64,000 nt of DNA from Halohasta litchfieldiae (GCF_002788215.1 NZ_CP024845.1:3268023-3332022); one strand, 5' to 3'; counted from the first letter of the stretch, positions 44,152 to 53,486 are shown. Numbers and translations: made by a program. Notes: generated from the sequence alone by a model not told the origin.

Positions 44152-45086
44152 GTCAACCAACACAGACCGAGCGTCGAGATGACGAAACGCGTGGGGCACT
44201 CAGCAACTGGGTCGACAGCGCAATCAAGAACCCCAAGAAGGTCTACCGTGCGCTGTTCTTCGTGGTTGTGATCTTCTTCCTGTTGACCACGCTGTTCCCG
44301 ATCTACTGGCTGACGATGATCGCCCTCTCGGACAGTAGCCGCGTCAGCGAGGGTGTCGGCCTCTTGCCGGCGGGATTCGACCCAAGTTCATTCGTCGAAA
44401 TCTTCCAGCAAATCCCGCTACACCTCTATCTGTTCAACAGCTTCGTGTTCGCCACGCTGACGACGATCTTCGTGCTGATCGTCGCCAGCCTCGCAGGCTA
44501 CGCCTTCGGTCGACTCGAATTCCGCGGCAAGCGACCCTTGATGTTGGCAGTGCTGGTGATCAGCTTCTTCCCACCGGCGGCGTTCTTTATTCCGCTGTTC
44601 CAGCTGTTCACCCAACAGATCAGCTTCTTGGGACTGACACCGCCCGAACTGTACAGCACGCCCGGCGGCGTCGTCATCCCCTTAAGTGCGATCTTCATGC
44701 CGCTGGCCATCTTCATTCTGACAACGTTCTACAGTCAGATCCCCGATGGACTCGAAGACGCCGCCCGCATCGAGGGGACGACCCGGCTCGGCGCGCTGTT
44801 TCGGGTCATCGTCCCACTGTCGGCCCCCGGCGTGGCGACAGCCGGAATTTTGACATTCATTGCGGTCTACAACGAGTTTTTCTTCTCATTCCTGATGACC
44901 GGCACGGCGGCCCAAGACTGGGCCCCGATTGTCGACGGCATCATCTCCTACCAGTCGCAGTTCCAGGTCCGGTACGACCTGATGGCGGCAGCCAGCATCG
45001 TCGCGGTCGTTCCAGTTGCAATCTTGGTCGTCGTGGCACAGGAAAAGATCGTTAGCGGACTCACCTCCGGAGCACTGAAAGAATAA
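44148..45086 (+). CDS. Sugar ABC transporter permease, MalG-like
   Basis: The 312-residue protein has six membrane helices after a charged N-terminus. The EAA loop reads LEDAARIEGTTRLGALFRVI near 205. It overlaps the preceding permease by 4 bp (ATGA), and its own stop codon TAA shares its last base with the ATPase start (TAATG). The tight packing shows a single translation unit. Confidence 0.92.
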   Translation: MSQPTQTERRDDETRGALSNWVDSAIKNPKKVYRALFFVVVIFFLLTTLFPIYWLTMIALSDSSRVSEGVGLLPAGFDPSSFVEIFQQIPLHLYLFNSFVFATLTTIFVLIVASLAGYAFGRLEFRGKRPLMLAVLVISFFPPAAFFIPLFQLFTQQISFLGLTPPELYSTPGGVVIPLSAIFMPLAIFILTTFYSQIPDGLEDAARIEGTTRLGALFRVIVPLSAPGVATAGILTFIAVYNEFFFSFLMTGTAAQDWAPIVDGIISYQSQFQVRYDLMAAASIVAVVPVAILVVVAQEKIVSGLTSGALKE

Positions 45087-46279
45087 TGGCAACCATAACA
45101 CTCGACAACATCAGAAAAGAATACGGTAGCGATGTAGCGATAGAAGGCATCAACCTCGACATCAGGGACGGTGAGTTCGTCACGCTCGTCGGCCCCTCGG
45201 GCTGTGGGAAGTCGACCACAATCGAGATGATCGCGGGGTTGACCAAACCCACCAGCGGCACCGTCGCAATCGGTGACCGTGACGTGACGACCCTCCCGCC
45301 GAAAGACCGAGGAATCGCGATGGTGTTCCAGAACATCGCGCTGTTCCCCCACAAGGATGTCTACGACAACATCTCCTTTGGGCTCCAACTCCGAAAGTTC
45401 GACAAAGACGAGATGGATCGGCGCGTCGAGGACGCCGCCAACACAGTCCAACTCAACGGCATGTTGGACCGGATGCCCAGCGAGATGTCCGGCGGCCAGC
45501 GACAGCGCGTCGCCATCGCCCGAGCAATCGTCCGGGAGCCGGACGTGTTCCTGATGGACGAACCCTTAGCGAACCTCGACGCAGAACTCCGGGTCCACAT
45601 GCGAACCCAACTCCAGCGTATCCACAGCAAACTGGATACGACCATCGTGTACGTCACCCACGATCAGGCCCAAGCCATGACGATGTCGGATCGGATCGCG
45701 GTCCTCAACGGCGGCGAACTCCAGCAGATCGATCCACCCTTGGTCTGTTACAACGAGCCGGAAAACCGGTTTGTGGCTGGCTTCATCGGCTCGCCCGCCA
45801 TGAACTTCATCAGCGGCGAGATAACCCCGAATGGCTTCAAGTCGGAGTCGGGACACGGCGACGTCGAGTTCGATCCGGCGGCTATCGGGATTTCGGTCGG
45901 CCACGAGGTAGTACTCGGCGTTCGGCCAGAACACGTGATTCCGGTCGACAACGCGGTCGGAGACGTGACCGACACCATCGAGACCTACACCGACGTCATC
46001 GAGCCGATGGGCGACGAGATATTCGTCTATCTCGTCACCAGCAAGGGCGAAACGGTCGACATGGAAGACCCCAGCGCCAGCGGACAGATCCTGATGAACG
46101 TCGCCCCGGATACCCCAGTAGACGAAAATCAGGAGCTGTCGGTCGTCTTCGACAAAACGAATCTGCATCTGTTCGACGCCGAAACCGAACAGGCACTCGC
46201 CCACGGGCTCTCCGAGCCGGTTCGGGTCGACACCGGCGTCGACGCCAGTGCGGACGCCGAAGCGGAGTCCGACGACTAA
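45086..46279 (+). CDS. Sugar ABC transporter ATPase, MsmX/UgpC-type
   Basis: The 397-residue protein has Walker A GPSGCGKST at 36-44, the Q loop in FQNIALFPH, signature MSGGQ at 134-138, Walker B FLMDEP at 155-160 and the H loop in YVTHDQAQAM near 191. A C-terminal OB-type regulatory domain follows (FIGSPAMNFI onward, then LGVRPEHV). It powers import by the two permeases above. An acidic tail ends the protein. It converges with menF. Confidence 0.95.
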   Translation: MATITLDNIRKEYGSDVAIEGINLDIRDGEFVTLVGPSGCGKSTTIEMIAGLTKPTSGTVAIGDRDVTTLPPKDRGIAMVFQNIALFPHKDVYDNISFGLQLRKFDKDEMDRRVEDAANTVQLNGMLDRMPSEMSGGQRQRVAIARAIVREPDVFLMDEPLANLDAELRVHMRTQLQRIHSKLDTTIVYVTHDQAQAMTMSDRIAVLNGGELQQIDPPLVCYNEPENRFVAGFIGSPAMNFISGEITPNGFKSESGHGDVEFDPAAIGISVGHEVVLGVRPEHVIPVDNAVGDVTDTIETYTDVIEPMGDEIFVYLVTSKGETVDMEDPSASGQILMNVAPDTPVDENQELSVVFDKTNLHLFDAETEQALAHGLSEPVRVDTGVDASADAEAESDD

Positions 46280-46291
46280 GGAGACGACACC

Positions 46292-47734
46292 TCACTCGGC
46301 TTCGAGTTCGTCGAGGATGGGCCGAAACTTGAGTTCGACCTCGTCCCACTCTCTGTCGGGGTCGCTGTCGCCGACAATGCCGACGCCCGCAAAGAGGGTA
46401 GCCTGTCGACGCGTCGCCACGGCCGACCGAAGCCCCACGGCGAACGTCCCGTTGCCGGCGGCGTCGATCCAGCCGATTGGGGCCGCATACCAGCCACGAT
46501 CAAAGGGTTCGGTCTCGCGGATCGTCTCTAAGGCCTTATCCGGCGGCAACCCACCGACCGCAGGCGTCGGATGCAGCGCCTCGACCAGCGATAGCACGTG
46601 GGTATCCTCGGCCAGTTCTGCAGTGATTGGGGTGTGGATGTGTTGAACGTTCGCAAGCCGTTTGATCTGTTGCTCGCCCGCTGAGACCGAGGCCGCAAAC
46701 GGGGCCAACTGATCGCGGATCGTCTCGGCAACGAGGTCGTGTTCGTGGACGTTTTTCGGGTCGGCCAGCAGTTCGCAGGCGAGCCACTCGTCTTCGGCCG
46801 GGGTCTCGCCGCGACCGGTCGTTCCCGCCAGCGCGTCGGTCTCGACCGTCCGGCCCCGAAGCGAGACGAGGCGTTCGGGTGTGGCTCCGAAAAAGGCCGG
46901 TGGCTCCGGTCCCGCAGGCTCGATCAGAAACCGATTGCAGGCCGGGTATTTCTCGCCGAGCCGCGAGAGGATGTCGCCGACCGCGAGATCAGCCGCGAGG
47001 TCGACCTCCAAGGCTTGCGCCAACACGACCTTTTGTAGCGCCCCGGCCTCGATGCGGTCGGTGGCGGCGGTGACGCCCGCGCGCCACGATTCGGGCGTCG
47101 TGGTTCGGCGGCGGTCGACGATTCCGGGACGTGGGGTTTCGGGATCGGCCACAGGCAGCGACTCGATTCGCTCACGTTCGGTTTCGAGTCGTGTCTCGAC
47201 AGCCTCGACCGAGGCATCGGGACCGACCGCGTTCACCGTGAGCCACGGCCCGCGGTCGGTGATCGTTACTTGAACTCTTGGAAAGACGAACCGCGCGTCG
47301 GGAAACGCCGCCCACGGCGAGGCGTCGGTCGCGGTGGCGTCGTCGGACTGTGGCTCGGTCGTCAGGCCGCCGTCGGTGTCGACTGTGGCTCCACTGGCAC
47401 CGACCTCGGGCTCGTCAGTCTCGGTCGGCTGGTCGGCGTGAAAGGTAAAGCCGCCGAACAGCCGCGGGCAGGCGGCTTCGGTCCCGGCGTGAACATCGCC
47501 GGAGGAAAACAGCGATTCGGCGGCCTGCCTGATGTGGTCGAATCGGTTGGGACCGTCGGCGGTCAGCGTGGCTGCGGCCCCGCCGGCGACAACTGTCGGC
47601 TCGTCGGCCGCGTCCCAGACGGTGCGGGGCGAATCCAGTGCGTTCAGCGTGGCTCGGAACGACGGTCGCTCGCCGTCGAGCCGAACCGACCGGCTGACCA
47701 ACACCGGCTGGTCGGCAGCGCGAGGCGACTCCAT
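46292..47734 (-). CDS. menF: Isochorismate synthase
   Basis: MenF converts chorismate to isochorismate, the first step to menaquinone, feeding MenD. The 480-residue protein has the chorismate-binding domain in its C-terminal half: LQKVVLAQALEVDL, ERLVSLRGRTVETDALAGT, LVEALHPTPAVGGLPPDKAL and FDRGWYAAPIGW. An acidic low-complexity insert (~100-145) is typical of halophile expansion. ATG 47734 is chosen; an upstream ATG at 47782 would add residues without family support. It is now far from menD because of the IS-mediated inversion. Confidence 0.93.
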   Translation of the reverse strand: MESPRAADQPVLVSRSVRLDGERPSFRATLNALDSPRTVWDAADEPTVVAGGAAATLTADGPNRFDHIRQAAESLFSSGDVHAGTEAACPRLFGGFTFHADQPTETDEPEVGASGATVDTDGGLTTEPQSDDATATDASPWAAFPDARFVFPRVQVTITDRGPWLTVNAVGPDASVEAVETRLETERERIESLPVADPETPRPGIVDRRRTTTPESWRAGVTAATDRIEAGALQKVVLAQALEVDLAADLAVGDILSRLGEKYPACNRFLIEPAGPEPPAFFGATPERLVSLRGRTVETDALAGTTGRGETPAEDEWLACELLADPKNVHEHDLVAETIRDQLAPFAASVSAGEQQIKRLANVQHIHTPITAELAEDTHVLSLVEALHPTPAVGGLPPDKALETIRETEPFDRGWYAAPIGWIDAAGNGTFAVGLRSAVATRRQATLFAGVGIVGDSDPDREWDEVELKFRPILDELEAE

Positions 47735-47797
47735 TGGCTGTATTCGGAACCCCGGACTCTTTAGGGTGACTATCGTGAGCAAACAGTCGACTGATAG

Positions 47798-48391
47798 TTA
47801 GCCATACCGCTCTTCGTTCCAGGGGTTTGCGGTCCCCGAATACCCCCGCTGCTCCCAGTAGCCGCGCTCCCGCTCGGTGAGGAACTCGACGCCAGTTACC
47901 CACTTCGCTCCTTTATAAGCATATTTGTGGGGCGTTACGACGCGCAGTGGCCCACCGTGATCAGCGGGCAGCGCCTCGCCATCATAGCCGTAGGCAAACA
48001 GCACCTCTTGGCGCATACAATCATCGAGCGGCAGATCGGTCGTATAGCCGTCTGCGGAGTGAAACATGACGTGGACTGCGTCGCTGTCGACACCCGCGTG
48101 CTCGGCGAGCGTTGGGAACGAGACACCGGTAAACAGACAATCAAATTTGCTCCAGCCAGTGACACAGTGAAAATCCTGTGTTTGGGTCTCGCTCGGTAGC
48201 TCTCGGAACTCGTCGAACGACAGCGAGAGGGGATTTTCGACCACGCCAAATGCCTCGAAGGTCCACTCAGAGGGGTCGACCGCGGGCGTTCCGCCTTTCG
48301 AGAGCACCGGAAAGCCATCCGTTTCGCGCTGGCCCGGCGGCAGTCGACTCTCGCCGAAGGCCTCGTAGAGATCCGTAACGTCAGTGACCAT
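47798..48391 (-). CDS. Molybdopterin-dependent oxidoreductase (sulfite oxidase/YedY-like)
   Basis: The 197-residue protein consists essentially of the molybdopterin-binding domain of the sulfite oxidase family. It includes FHCVTGWSKFDCLFTGV, with the cysteine near 106 that ligates molybdenum in the family, and GGPLRVVTPHKYAYKGAKWV. It has no signal peptide, so a cytoplasmic enzyme is likely. Substrate unknown. ATG 48391 has TATATATA 26-33 bp upstream. Confidence 0.88.
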   Translation of the reverse strand: MVTDVTDLYEAFGESRLPPGQRETDGFPVLSKGGTPAVDPSEWTFEAFGVVENPLSLSFDEFRELPSETQTQDFHCVTGWSKFDCLFTGVSFPTLAEHAGVDSDAVHVMFHSADGYTTDLPLDDCMRQEVLFAYGYDGEALPADHGGPLRVVTPHKYAYKGAKWVTGVEFLTERERGYWEQRGYSGTANPWNEERYG

Positions 48392-48416
48392 AGTCGACAC
48401 TGGATCTAGGCGACCG

Positions 48417-48424
48417 TATATATA
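48417..48424 (-). promoter_or_regulatory. TATA box of the molybdopterin oxidoreductase gene
   Basis: TATATATA on the minus strand, 26-33 bp before the ATG at 48391, excludes the longer frame beginning at 48535. Confidence 0.65.
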
Positions 48425-48502
48425 CCGCCACGCGCGGACGGACAGCCGGTCAGTAACGCCGGTGGTTTTAAATAGGCACTCCGGTAACTCCCGGATGTTC
48501 AG

Positions 48503-48736
48503 ATGCCGAAAGTCGAGATCAACATCCCCGAACACCTAGAGATGCAGATCGCCCAGCTCGTCGAACAGGACGAGTTCCTCAACCGCGAAGAAGCGATTGA
48601 AAATCTGTTATCCACAGGGATCAAAGCCTACAAAACGAGTGGTCCAATGGACGACGAACCCGGTTCTGGCTCCGGCTCCGACTCCGGGTTCGAAGAAGAC
48701 GGAATGATGGGTCACGAAGACGAATACGTCTTCTAA
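48503..48736 (+). CDS. Small ribbon-helix-helix protein
   Basis: The 77-residue protein begins MPKVEINIPEHLEMQIAQLV, followed by DEFLNREEAIENLLSTGIKA, a complete ribbon-helix-helix unit. An acidic Gly/Ser-rich tail follows. It is probably a dimeric regulator of a haloarchaeal family. It is divergent from the molybdopterin gene, whose promoter it might control. Confidence 0.82.
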   Translation: MPKVEINIPEHLEMQIAQLVEQDEFLNREEAIENLLSTGIKAYKTSGPMDDEPGSGSGSDSGFEEDGMMGHEDEYVF

Positions 48737-48797
48737 TTGGTTCGTTTGGGTGACAGTCCCCAACAACTCTTAAATTAGGACCGTCCATAGGATAGAT

Positions 48798-49076
48798 ATG
48801 CACAAAGACGAACTACTGGAGCTCCACGAGCAGATGGTGAGCATCATGGAGAGCTTCCGGGCCCAGGAGTCGGTCGACTCCACGCTTTTCGACCCCTACG
48901 ATGAGCTGAGCGTCGATCCCTCGCACGTCCACAAATCGAAAAGCGAGCACAAACACGCCGTGTTCGTGCTCGGCAACGCGCTGGCCACGGCGATGAGCGA
49001 AGACGAGTTCTCGAATGCGGGCCGTGTCGGCAAGCGGATGAAAGAACTGGCCGACGACGCCGAGAGTAAACTGTAG
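48798..49076 (+). CDS. UPF0058 family protein
   Basis: The 92-residue, all-helical protein (MHKDELLELHEQMVSIMESF, then SEHKHAVFVLGNALATAM) matches UPF0058, widespread in euryarchaea and uncharacterised. It has its own A+T-rich upstream stretch and lies between the RHH gene and the rhomboid gene on the same strand. Confidence 0.85.
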   Translation: MHKDELLELHEQMVSIMESFRAQESVDSTLFDPYDELSVDPSHVHKSKSEHKHAVFVLGNALATAMSEDEFSNAGRVGKRMKELADDAESKL

Positions 49077-49116
49077 TCGTGTCGACCGCGCCGTCGACCG
49101 CCGCCCACCCTGAGCG

Positions 49117-50943
49117 ATGACGCCGGTGGTCGGTGGGAGCCCCCTTGTCGTCGACTCACTGGGTATCGCAGTCGCCGAACTCCCGCTCCAGCAACTGCTG
49201 TTGGGGGCGATGATTCTGCTGTCGATTGGTACCTTGCTTCTCGTGAGTCGGTCGACTGCGAGGCTCACCGACCCACTCACAGACCGCTTTATCGGCGGCG
49301 TACCGTGGGGCACACTTGTCGTGGTGAGTCTCCTGTTGGCGGTCTATTATGGAGTTCAGGGTGGTCTCGATGATCCGAACGATCCGGTCGTCCTCCCGTT
49401 TCGGGCTTGGAGCTACTTCGACCCCGTTGGCATGCTTATGGCCGGCTTTTCGCATGCCAACTTCAGCCATCTCACGGGGAACGTCATCGGGACGCTCGCC
49501 TTCGGCTCGGTGGCCGAATACTGGTGGGGTCACTACGTCGACCGGCGAACCGAAACGTCGTGGGAGCGGCTCTGGACTGATCCGAGAGTCAGAGCCGTAC
49601 TGATTTTTCCGGTAGCAACGATCCTCGTCGGGATCGGTGGGACGCTCGTTTCTATCGGACCGATTATCGGCTTTTCGACGGTCGTCTTCGCCTTTGCCGG
49701 CTTCGGGCTGGTTCGGTATCCGATCCAAACGGTGATCGCCAGTGTCGGACAGGGCGTCCTTGGTCGACTGTTCGACGCGCTCCGAATGCCACAGCAGGTG
49801 GCGGCCGCCGAGGCGAGTTACAGCACGCCGTGGTTCGCCAACATCGCCATTCAGGGTCACCTCGTCGGCCTCCTGCTCGGTGTCCTGCTTGGGCTTGCGG
49901 TCCTGCGGCTTCGAAACGAGTCACCACCGCCAGCCCTCCATGTCTGGACCGGACTCCTGCTGTTTGCGGTCTCGCGAGCCTTATGGGCGGTCTACTGGTT
50001 CCGCGGCAACGAGACCTACGTCCTCTACCGCGCGCTCGGGTTGGCTTTGGTGTTTGCCCTCGTGGCGATCCTCACGGTGAGTATCGTCGCACCCAACAGG
50101 CCGCTGGTCCCGAACTGGGCCGTTCCAGATCCCAAAACAGTCACCGAATCGGTCGGCTCGACCACCGGTCGTGAGGTCGGACTGCTATTGGTTCTCAGTG
50201 TGACCGCCGCCGTCGTCGGTCCTGCGGTCCCGGTCAACCTCACAATTGCCGACGACGCGGCCCTGCCGGGCGAGCCAATCGAGATCGAGGGCTACGAGAT
50301 CACCTACGCCGAAAACGTTCCCAACGGCCAGCTGAGCGTGATTCCGGCCGCCATCGGCGGCGAAACGACCCAACTCAACACCTCGGGGGTGATCGTCCGC
50401 AACACCGACCGCCACATCTGGTCGACCGACACCTCGACGGGCGAACTTGCCGCCGAGGGCGAGTCGACCGTCCGGATCGGCGGGATTGGCTGGGCCGAGA
50501 CCGTTCGGGTCGACCGAACCGGCTGGCAGGCCGTCGGCGGCCAAACGGCCTATCAGGTCGCACTCAGTCACGACAACGAGAGCCGGACGGTCTTTGCCTC
50601 GGGATCGGCCACTGCCGAGCCGGTCGTCGCTGGCCACCGGCTCTCGATCAACGCCACCGAGTCGACGTTCCTCATAGCTATCGAACCAGTCGAGACCACT
50701 AGGAACGCGACAGACACCAACGAGACACAGAACGCGACTGGTGAGAGCGAACCCACCAACGACAGCGACACCGGCAACCCAATCGTCCTCAACGTGTCCA
50801 ACGAGTCGACAACGGTCGACAGTGCCTCCATCCCTGCGCCAAATGAATCGGTGATGGTCGGCCAAATCCGGTTCGTCAATCGGGACGACCGGCTGTTTGC
50901 GGTCCATCGTGGGACGGTTGTGCGGATCGCACAGAAAGAGTAG
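49117..50943 (+). CDS. Rhomboid-family intramembrane serine protease with large C-terminal domain
   Basis: The 608-residue protein has a rhomboid core (~60-345) with HANFSHLTGN at 113-122, the catalytic serine in GFST (S187) and the catalytic histidine in IQGHLVG (H248). It cleaves substrates inside the membrane. After another membrane helix (~358-378), about 230 residues form a beta-rich domain that should face outside. It is rich in Asn-x-Ser/Thr sites (NATDTNETQNATGES), suggesting N-glycosylation. Rhomboids are usually about 200-350 residues, so the C-terminal domain is a substantial extension. Confidence 0.88.
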   Translation: MTPVVGGSPLVVDSLGIAVAELPLQQLLLGAMILLSIGTLLLVSRSTARLTDPLTDRFIGGVPWGTLVVVSLLLAVYYGVQGGLDDPNDPVVLPFRAWSYFDPVGMLMAGFSHANFSHLTGNVIGTLAFGSVAEYWWGHYVDRRTETSWERLWTDPRVRAVLIFPVATILVGIGGTLVSIGPIIGFSTVVFAFAGFGLVRYPIQTVIASVGQGVLGRLFDALRMPQQVAAAEASYSTPWFANIAIQGHLVGLLLGVLLGLAVLRLRNESPPPALHVWTGLLLFAVSRALWAVYWFRGNETYVLYRALGLALVFALVAILTVSIVAPNRPLVPNWAVPDPKTVTESVGSTTGREVGLLLVLSVTAAVVGPAVPVNLTIADDAALPGEPIEIEGYEITYAENVPNGQLSVIPAAIGGETTQLNTSGVIVRNTDRHIWSTDTSTGELAAEGESTVRIGGIGWAETVRVDRTGWQAVGGQTAYQVALSHDNESRTVFASGSATAEPVVAGHRLSINATESTFLIAIEPVETTRNATDTNETQNATGESEPTNDSDTGNPIVLNVSNESTTVDSASIPAPNESVMVGQIRFVNRDDRLFAVHRGTVVRIAQKE

Positions 50944-51022
50944 ACGGCGAGTCGGCTCGCAATGGCTATTTTATACTACCATACAGGTACGGCGGTTTAT
51001 GACTCGACGGTGATTTGCGATA

Positions 51023-51196
51023 CTTAGAGTCCGAGTTTGTCACCAGCATCCGCGCGAGCGGAGCGAGCGCGGTTCTCCGAGGGCGAGACCAGAGGCCGAG
51101 CCCTCGGCCTTTTTCATCGAAGTTTTTGCGCCGAGCGGTTCGCCTCTGGCGAACCCGAGGCGGAAAAAGTTCGGCGTTTGTAGTCTTTCACATGCA
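51023..51196 (+). repeat. Structured non-coding repeat, copy R3
   Basis: R3 lies between the rhomboid gene and the convergent methyltransferase gene. AGAGTCCGAG begins a 5' box shared with R4. GAGCGGAGCGAGCGC, a CGAGGGC/GCCCTCG hairpin and CTTTTTCATCGAAGTTTTTG follow. The long hairpin (51123-51168) has stems TTTTT/AAAAA, CGCC/GGCG and GGTTCGCC/GGCGAACC. The layout is that of R1 and R2 with different paired bases. Confidence 0.85.
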
Positions 51197-51211
51197 TTCT
51201 GAACCGACGGG

Positions 51212-51838
51212 CTACTGATTCCATTCGATCCGATACACTTCGGTTTCGATCTCCCGTCGACCCTCTGTGTGGTGGTCAAACTGCTTGTGAACCTCGAACT
51301 CGGCGGCGAACCCGTGGGTCACCTCGCCGCCGTTGTCGGCCGCAAACGCTTCGATGAACTCCTGACTCCCGTCATTGTGGACCGAGTAGGAGACCGCAGC
51401 GATCTCGGCGGCGGTTTTCAGAAACGCCCGATCAGCACCCGCCTGTCCGTTTTGGGCCCCGAACGGCGGGTTCATCACGACCGTCACCGGCTCGTCGAGA
51501 CGGAGCGGCGGCTGGGTGGCGTCGGCCTGCAGCCAGTGAACCGGCGTCGTGGTTCCGACCCGTTTTCTGTTTTCGACGGCCGTCCGGAGCGGCGGCCCAT
51601 CGAGTTCGAGGGCGATCACCCGCTCGGGACCGCGAAGTGCAGCACCCAAGCTAAACATTCCCGTCCCTGCCCCGAGGTCGACGACGGTCCGGTTCTCGAT
51701 ATCGCCGTGGAGATCAGCCAGATGGATCACATGAGCGGCGAGTTCGGGTGGGGTAGGATACTGTTCGAGCGACGCCCGCGGGTTCTCGAAGCCGGCGACG
51801 ACCGCCAACTGGCCTTCGAGTTCGCGTTTGGTCGCCAT
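51212..51838 (-). CDS. METTL5-like RNA adenine-N6 methyltransferase
   Basis: The 208-residue protein has SAM-binding motif VVDLGAGTGMFSLGAALRG near 49 and catalytic NPPFG near 117. The opening ENPRASLEQYPTPPELAAHV is typical of the METTL5 family, which in eukaryotes methylates an adenine of small-subunit rRNA; archaeal members probably act on 16S rRNA. ATG 51838 is chosen over an upstream start at 51871. Confidence 0.85.
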   Translation of the reverse strand: MATKRELEGQLAVVAGFENPRASLEQYPTPPELAAHVIHLADLHGDIENRTVVDLGAGTGMFSLGAALRGPERVIALELDGPPLRTAVENRKRVGTTTPVHWLQADATQPPLRLDEPVTVVMNPPFGAQNGQAGADRAFLKTAAEIAAVSYSVHNDGSQEFIEAFAADNGGEVTHGFAAEFEVHKQFDHHTEGRREIETEVYRIEWNQ

Positions 51839-52197
51839 CTCAACAGCCCCCGACCGGCCAGCGCCGGTCACAGTTGGGTTCGACTCCCGGAGAGATCATG
51901 GGCTGTCTACATCCCGTCGACTCAAAAGTGTTGCATCAGGAGTAGTCAGTGGTACAACCGATCACAACCACACTGAAACAGTAACTCAAAGCATATATTC
52001 CCACCGAACAATCCATTTAGTAGACGACATCATTCCGGTCAGTCAGGCCACCAACCGAATGTCTCTCTATGTGCTGATATCGGCCGTCTCAGGCGAATCT
52101 GCCGACATCGATATCGCATTGTCTGACGTTTATTGCATGCGACAAGTCCGTTTTATTTCACAAACATTTAAATAAGACCCGAACCACAAAAGTTATA
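51839..52197. other. Intergenic region, 359 bp, upstream of TFB
   Basis: The sequence becomes A+T-rich toward the TFB gene. The frames open here have no protein-like composition. The only site I can support is the TATA box at 52167. Confidence 0.6.
52167..52174 (+). promoter_or_regulatory. TATA box of the TFB gene
   Basis: TTTAAATA is 24-31 bp before the ATG at 52198, indicating a leaderless message. Confidence 0.65.
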
Positions 52198-53151
52198 ATG
52201 GAACGTCCGAGCAGGCAGCGCCAAGAAGAGCGAGAATCGGAGCAGCAGTCGGACGAAACCCTCAACTGTCCCGAGTGCGGCTCAGACGAGATCATCACGG
52301 ATGCCGATCAGGGTGAGTTGGTCTGTGATGACTGTGGGTTGGTGCTTGACGAGCAGCAGATCGACCGCGGCCCGGAGTGGCGGGCGTTCAATCACTCCGA
52401 ACGACAGAGCAAATCACGCGTCGGCGCGCCGATCACCGAGACGATGCACGACCGTGGGCTGACGACGACCATCGACTGGAAGGACAAAGACGCCTACGGG
52501 CGGTCGCTGTCCTCGGAAAAGCGGAGCCAGATGCACCGGCTCCGCAAATGGCAGGAGCGAATCCGAACAAAGGATGCGGGCGAGCGTAACCTGCAGTTCG
52601 CACTCAGTGAGATCGACCGAATGGCCTCCGCACTCGGCGTCCCGCGGTCGGTACGGGAGGTCGCGTCGGTCATCTATCGCCGGGCGCTCAACGAGGACCT
52701 CATTCGCGGTCGCTCCATTGAGGGCGTTGCGACCGCCGCGCTGTACGCGGCCTGTCGACAGGAGGGCATTCCACGCTCCCTCGACGAGGTCGCGGAGGTC
52801 TCCCGAGTCCCCCAAAAGGAGATCGGTCGAACGTATCGCTACATTTCCCAAGAGTTGGGCCTCGAACTCCGGCCGGTCGACCCCAAACAGTTCGTACCGC
52901 GGTTCGCTTCCTCGCTCGAACTCTCGGAGGAAGTACAGGCCAAAGCCACCGAGATCATCGACGTCTCGGCCGAACAGGGCCTGCTCTCGGGGAAATCGCC
53001 AACTGGCTTTGCTGCCGCCGCAATTTATGCGGCCTCCCTGCTGTGCAACGAGAAGAAGACCCAACGTGAGGTTGCCGACGTTGCCCAAGTCACGGAGGTC
53101 ACTATCCGGAACCGCTACCAAGAACAGATCGAAGCGATGGGCTTCCGCTAA
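52198..53151 (+). CDS. tfb: Transcription initiation factor TFB
   Basis: The 317-residue archaeal TFIIB recruits RNA polymerase to TBP-bound promoters. A zinc ribbon has C24, C27, C43 and C46. The B-reader/linker segment (RGPEWRAF, then [13 protein letters not shown]) follows. Two cyclin folds (~120-210: [20 protein letters not shown]; ~215-310: [20 protein letters not shown]) complete it. Haloarchaea carry several TFBs with distinct roles; which one this is cannot be decided here. Confidence 0.96.
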   Translation: MERPSRQRQEERESEQQSDETLNCPECGSDEIITDADQGELVCDDCGLVLDEQQIDRGPEWRAFNHSERQSKSRVGAPITETMHDRGLTTTIDWKDKDAYGRSLSSEKRSQMHRLRKWQERIRTKDAGERNLQFALSEIDRMASALGVPRSVREVASVIYRRALNEDLIRGRSIEGVATAALYAACRQEGIPRSLDEVAEVSRVPQKEIGRTYRYISQELGLELRPVDPKQFVPRFASSLELSEEVQAKATEIIDVSAEQGLLSGKSPTGFAAAAIYAASLLCNEKKTQREVADVAQVTEVTIRNRYQEQIEAMGFR

Positions 53152-53291
53152 CGCCGCTCACCCCCGAAGCATTCTGCAGCCGTCGTTGTTACTCCCGGAG
53201 TGACACACTCGTCGACGGGGAAGGTATGTCTGATATGTAACCCATAGACATATGTGTGTGAGAGTTGTTCTCTTGCATGGAGTAATTGCGA

Positions 53292-53486
53292 ATGGCAAAA
53301 GGTACGATTGCGTTCTTTAACGACACAGGCGGTTACGGATTCATCGAAACGGACGACGCGGATGACGACGTGTTCTTCCACATGGAAGACGTCGGCGGCC
53401 CTGACCTCGAAGAGGGTGAGGACGTCGAGTTTGACATCGTCGAAGCGGAGAAAGGCCCCCGCGCCAAAAACCTCCAACGCGTCTAA
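53292..53486 (+). CDS. cspA: Cold-shock domain protein
   Basis: The 64-residue protein is a single cold-shock OB fold. RNP1-like GGYGFIE and RNP2-like VFFHMED motifs bind single-stranded RNA or DNA. Acidic residues fill the loops, as in halophiles. ATG 53292 is preceded by ATGGAGTAA (53277-53285), which is either a two-codon mini-frame or simply a GGAG ribosome-binding site 9 bp upstream. Confidence 0.93.
   Translation: MAKGTIAFFNDTGGYGFIETDDADDDVFFHMEDVGGPDLEEGEDVEFDIVEAEKGPRAKNLQRV

Noticed and set aside
51828..52175. Plus-strand frame between the methyltransferase and TFB genes
   Set aside because: It overlaps the start of the divergent methyltransferase and the TFB promoter and shows no conserved character.
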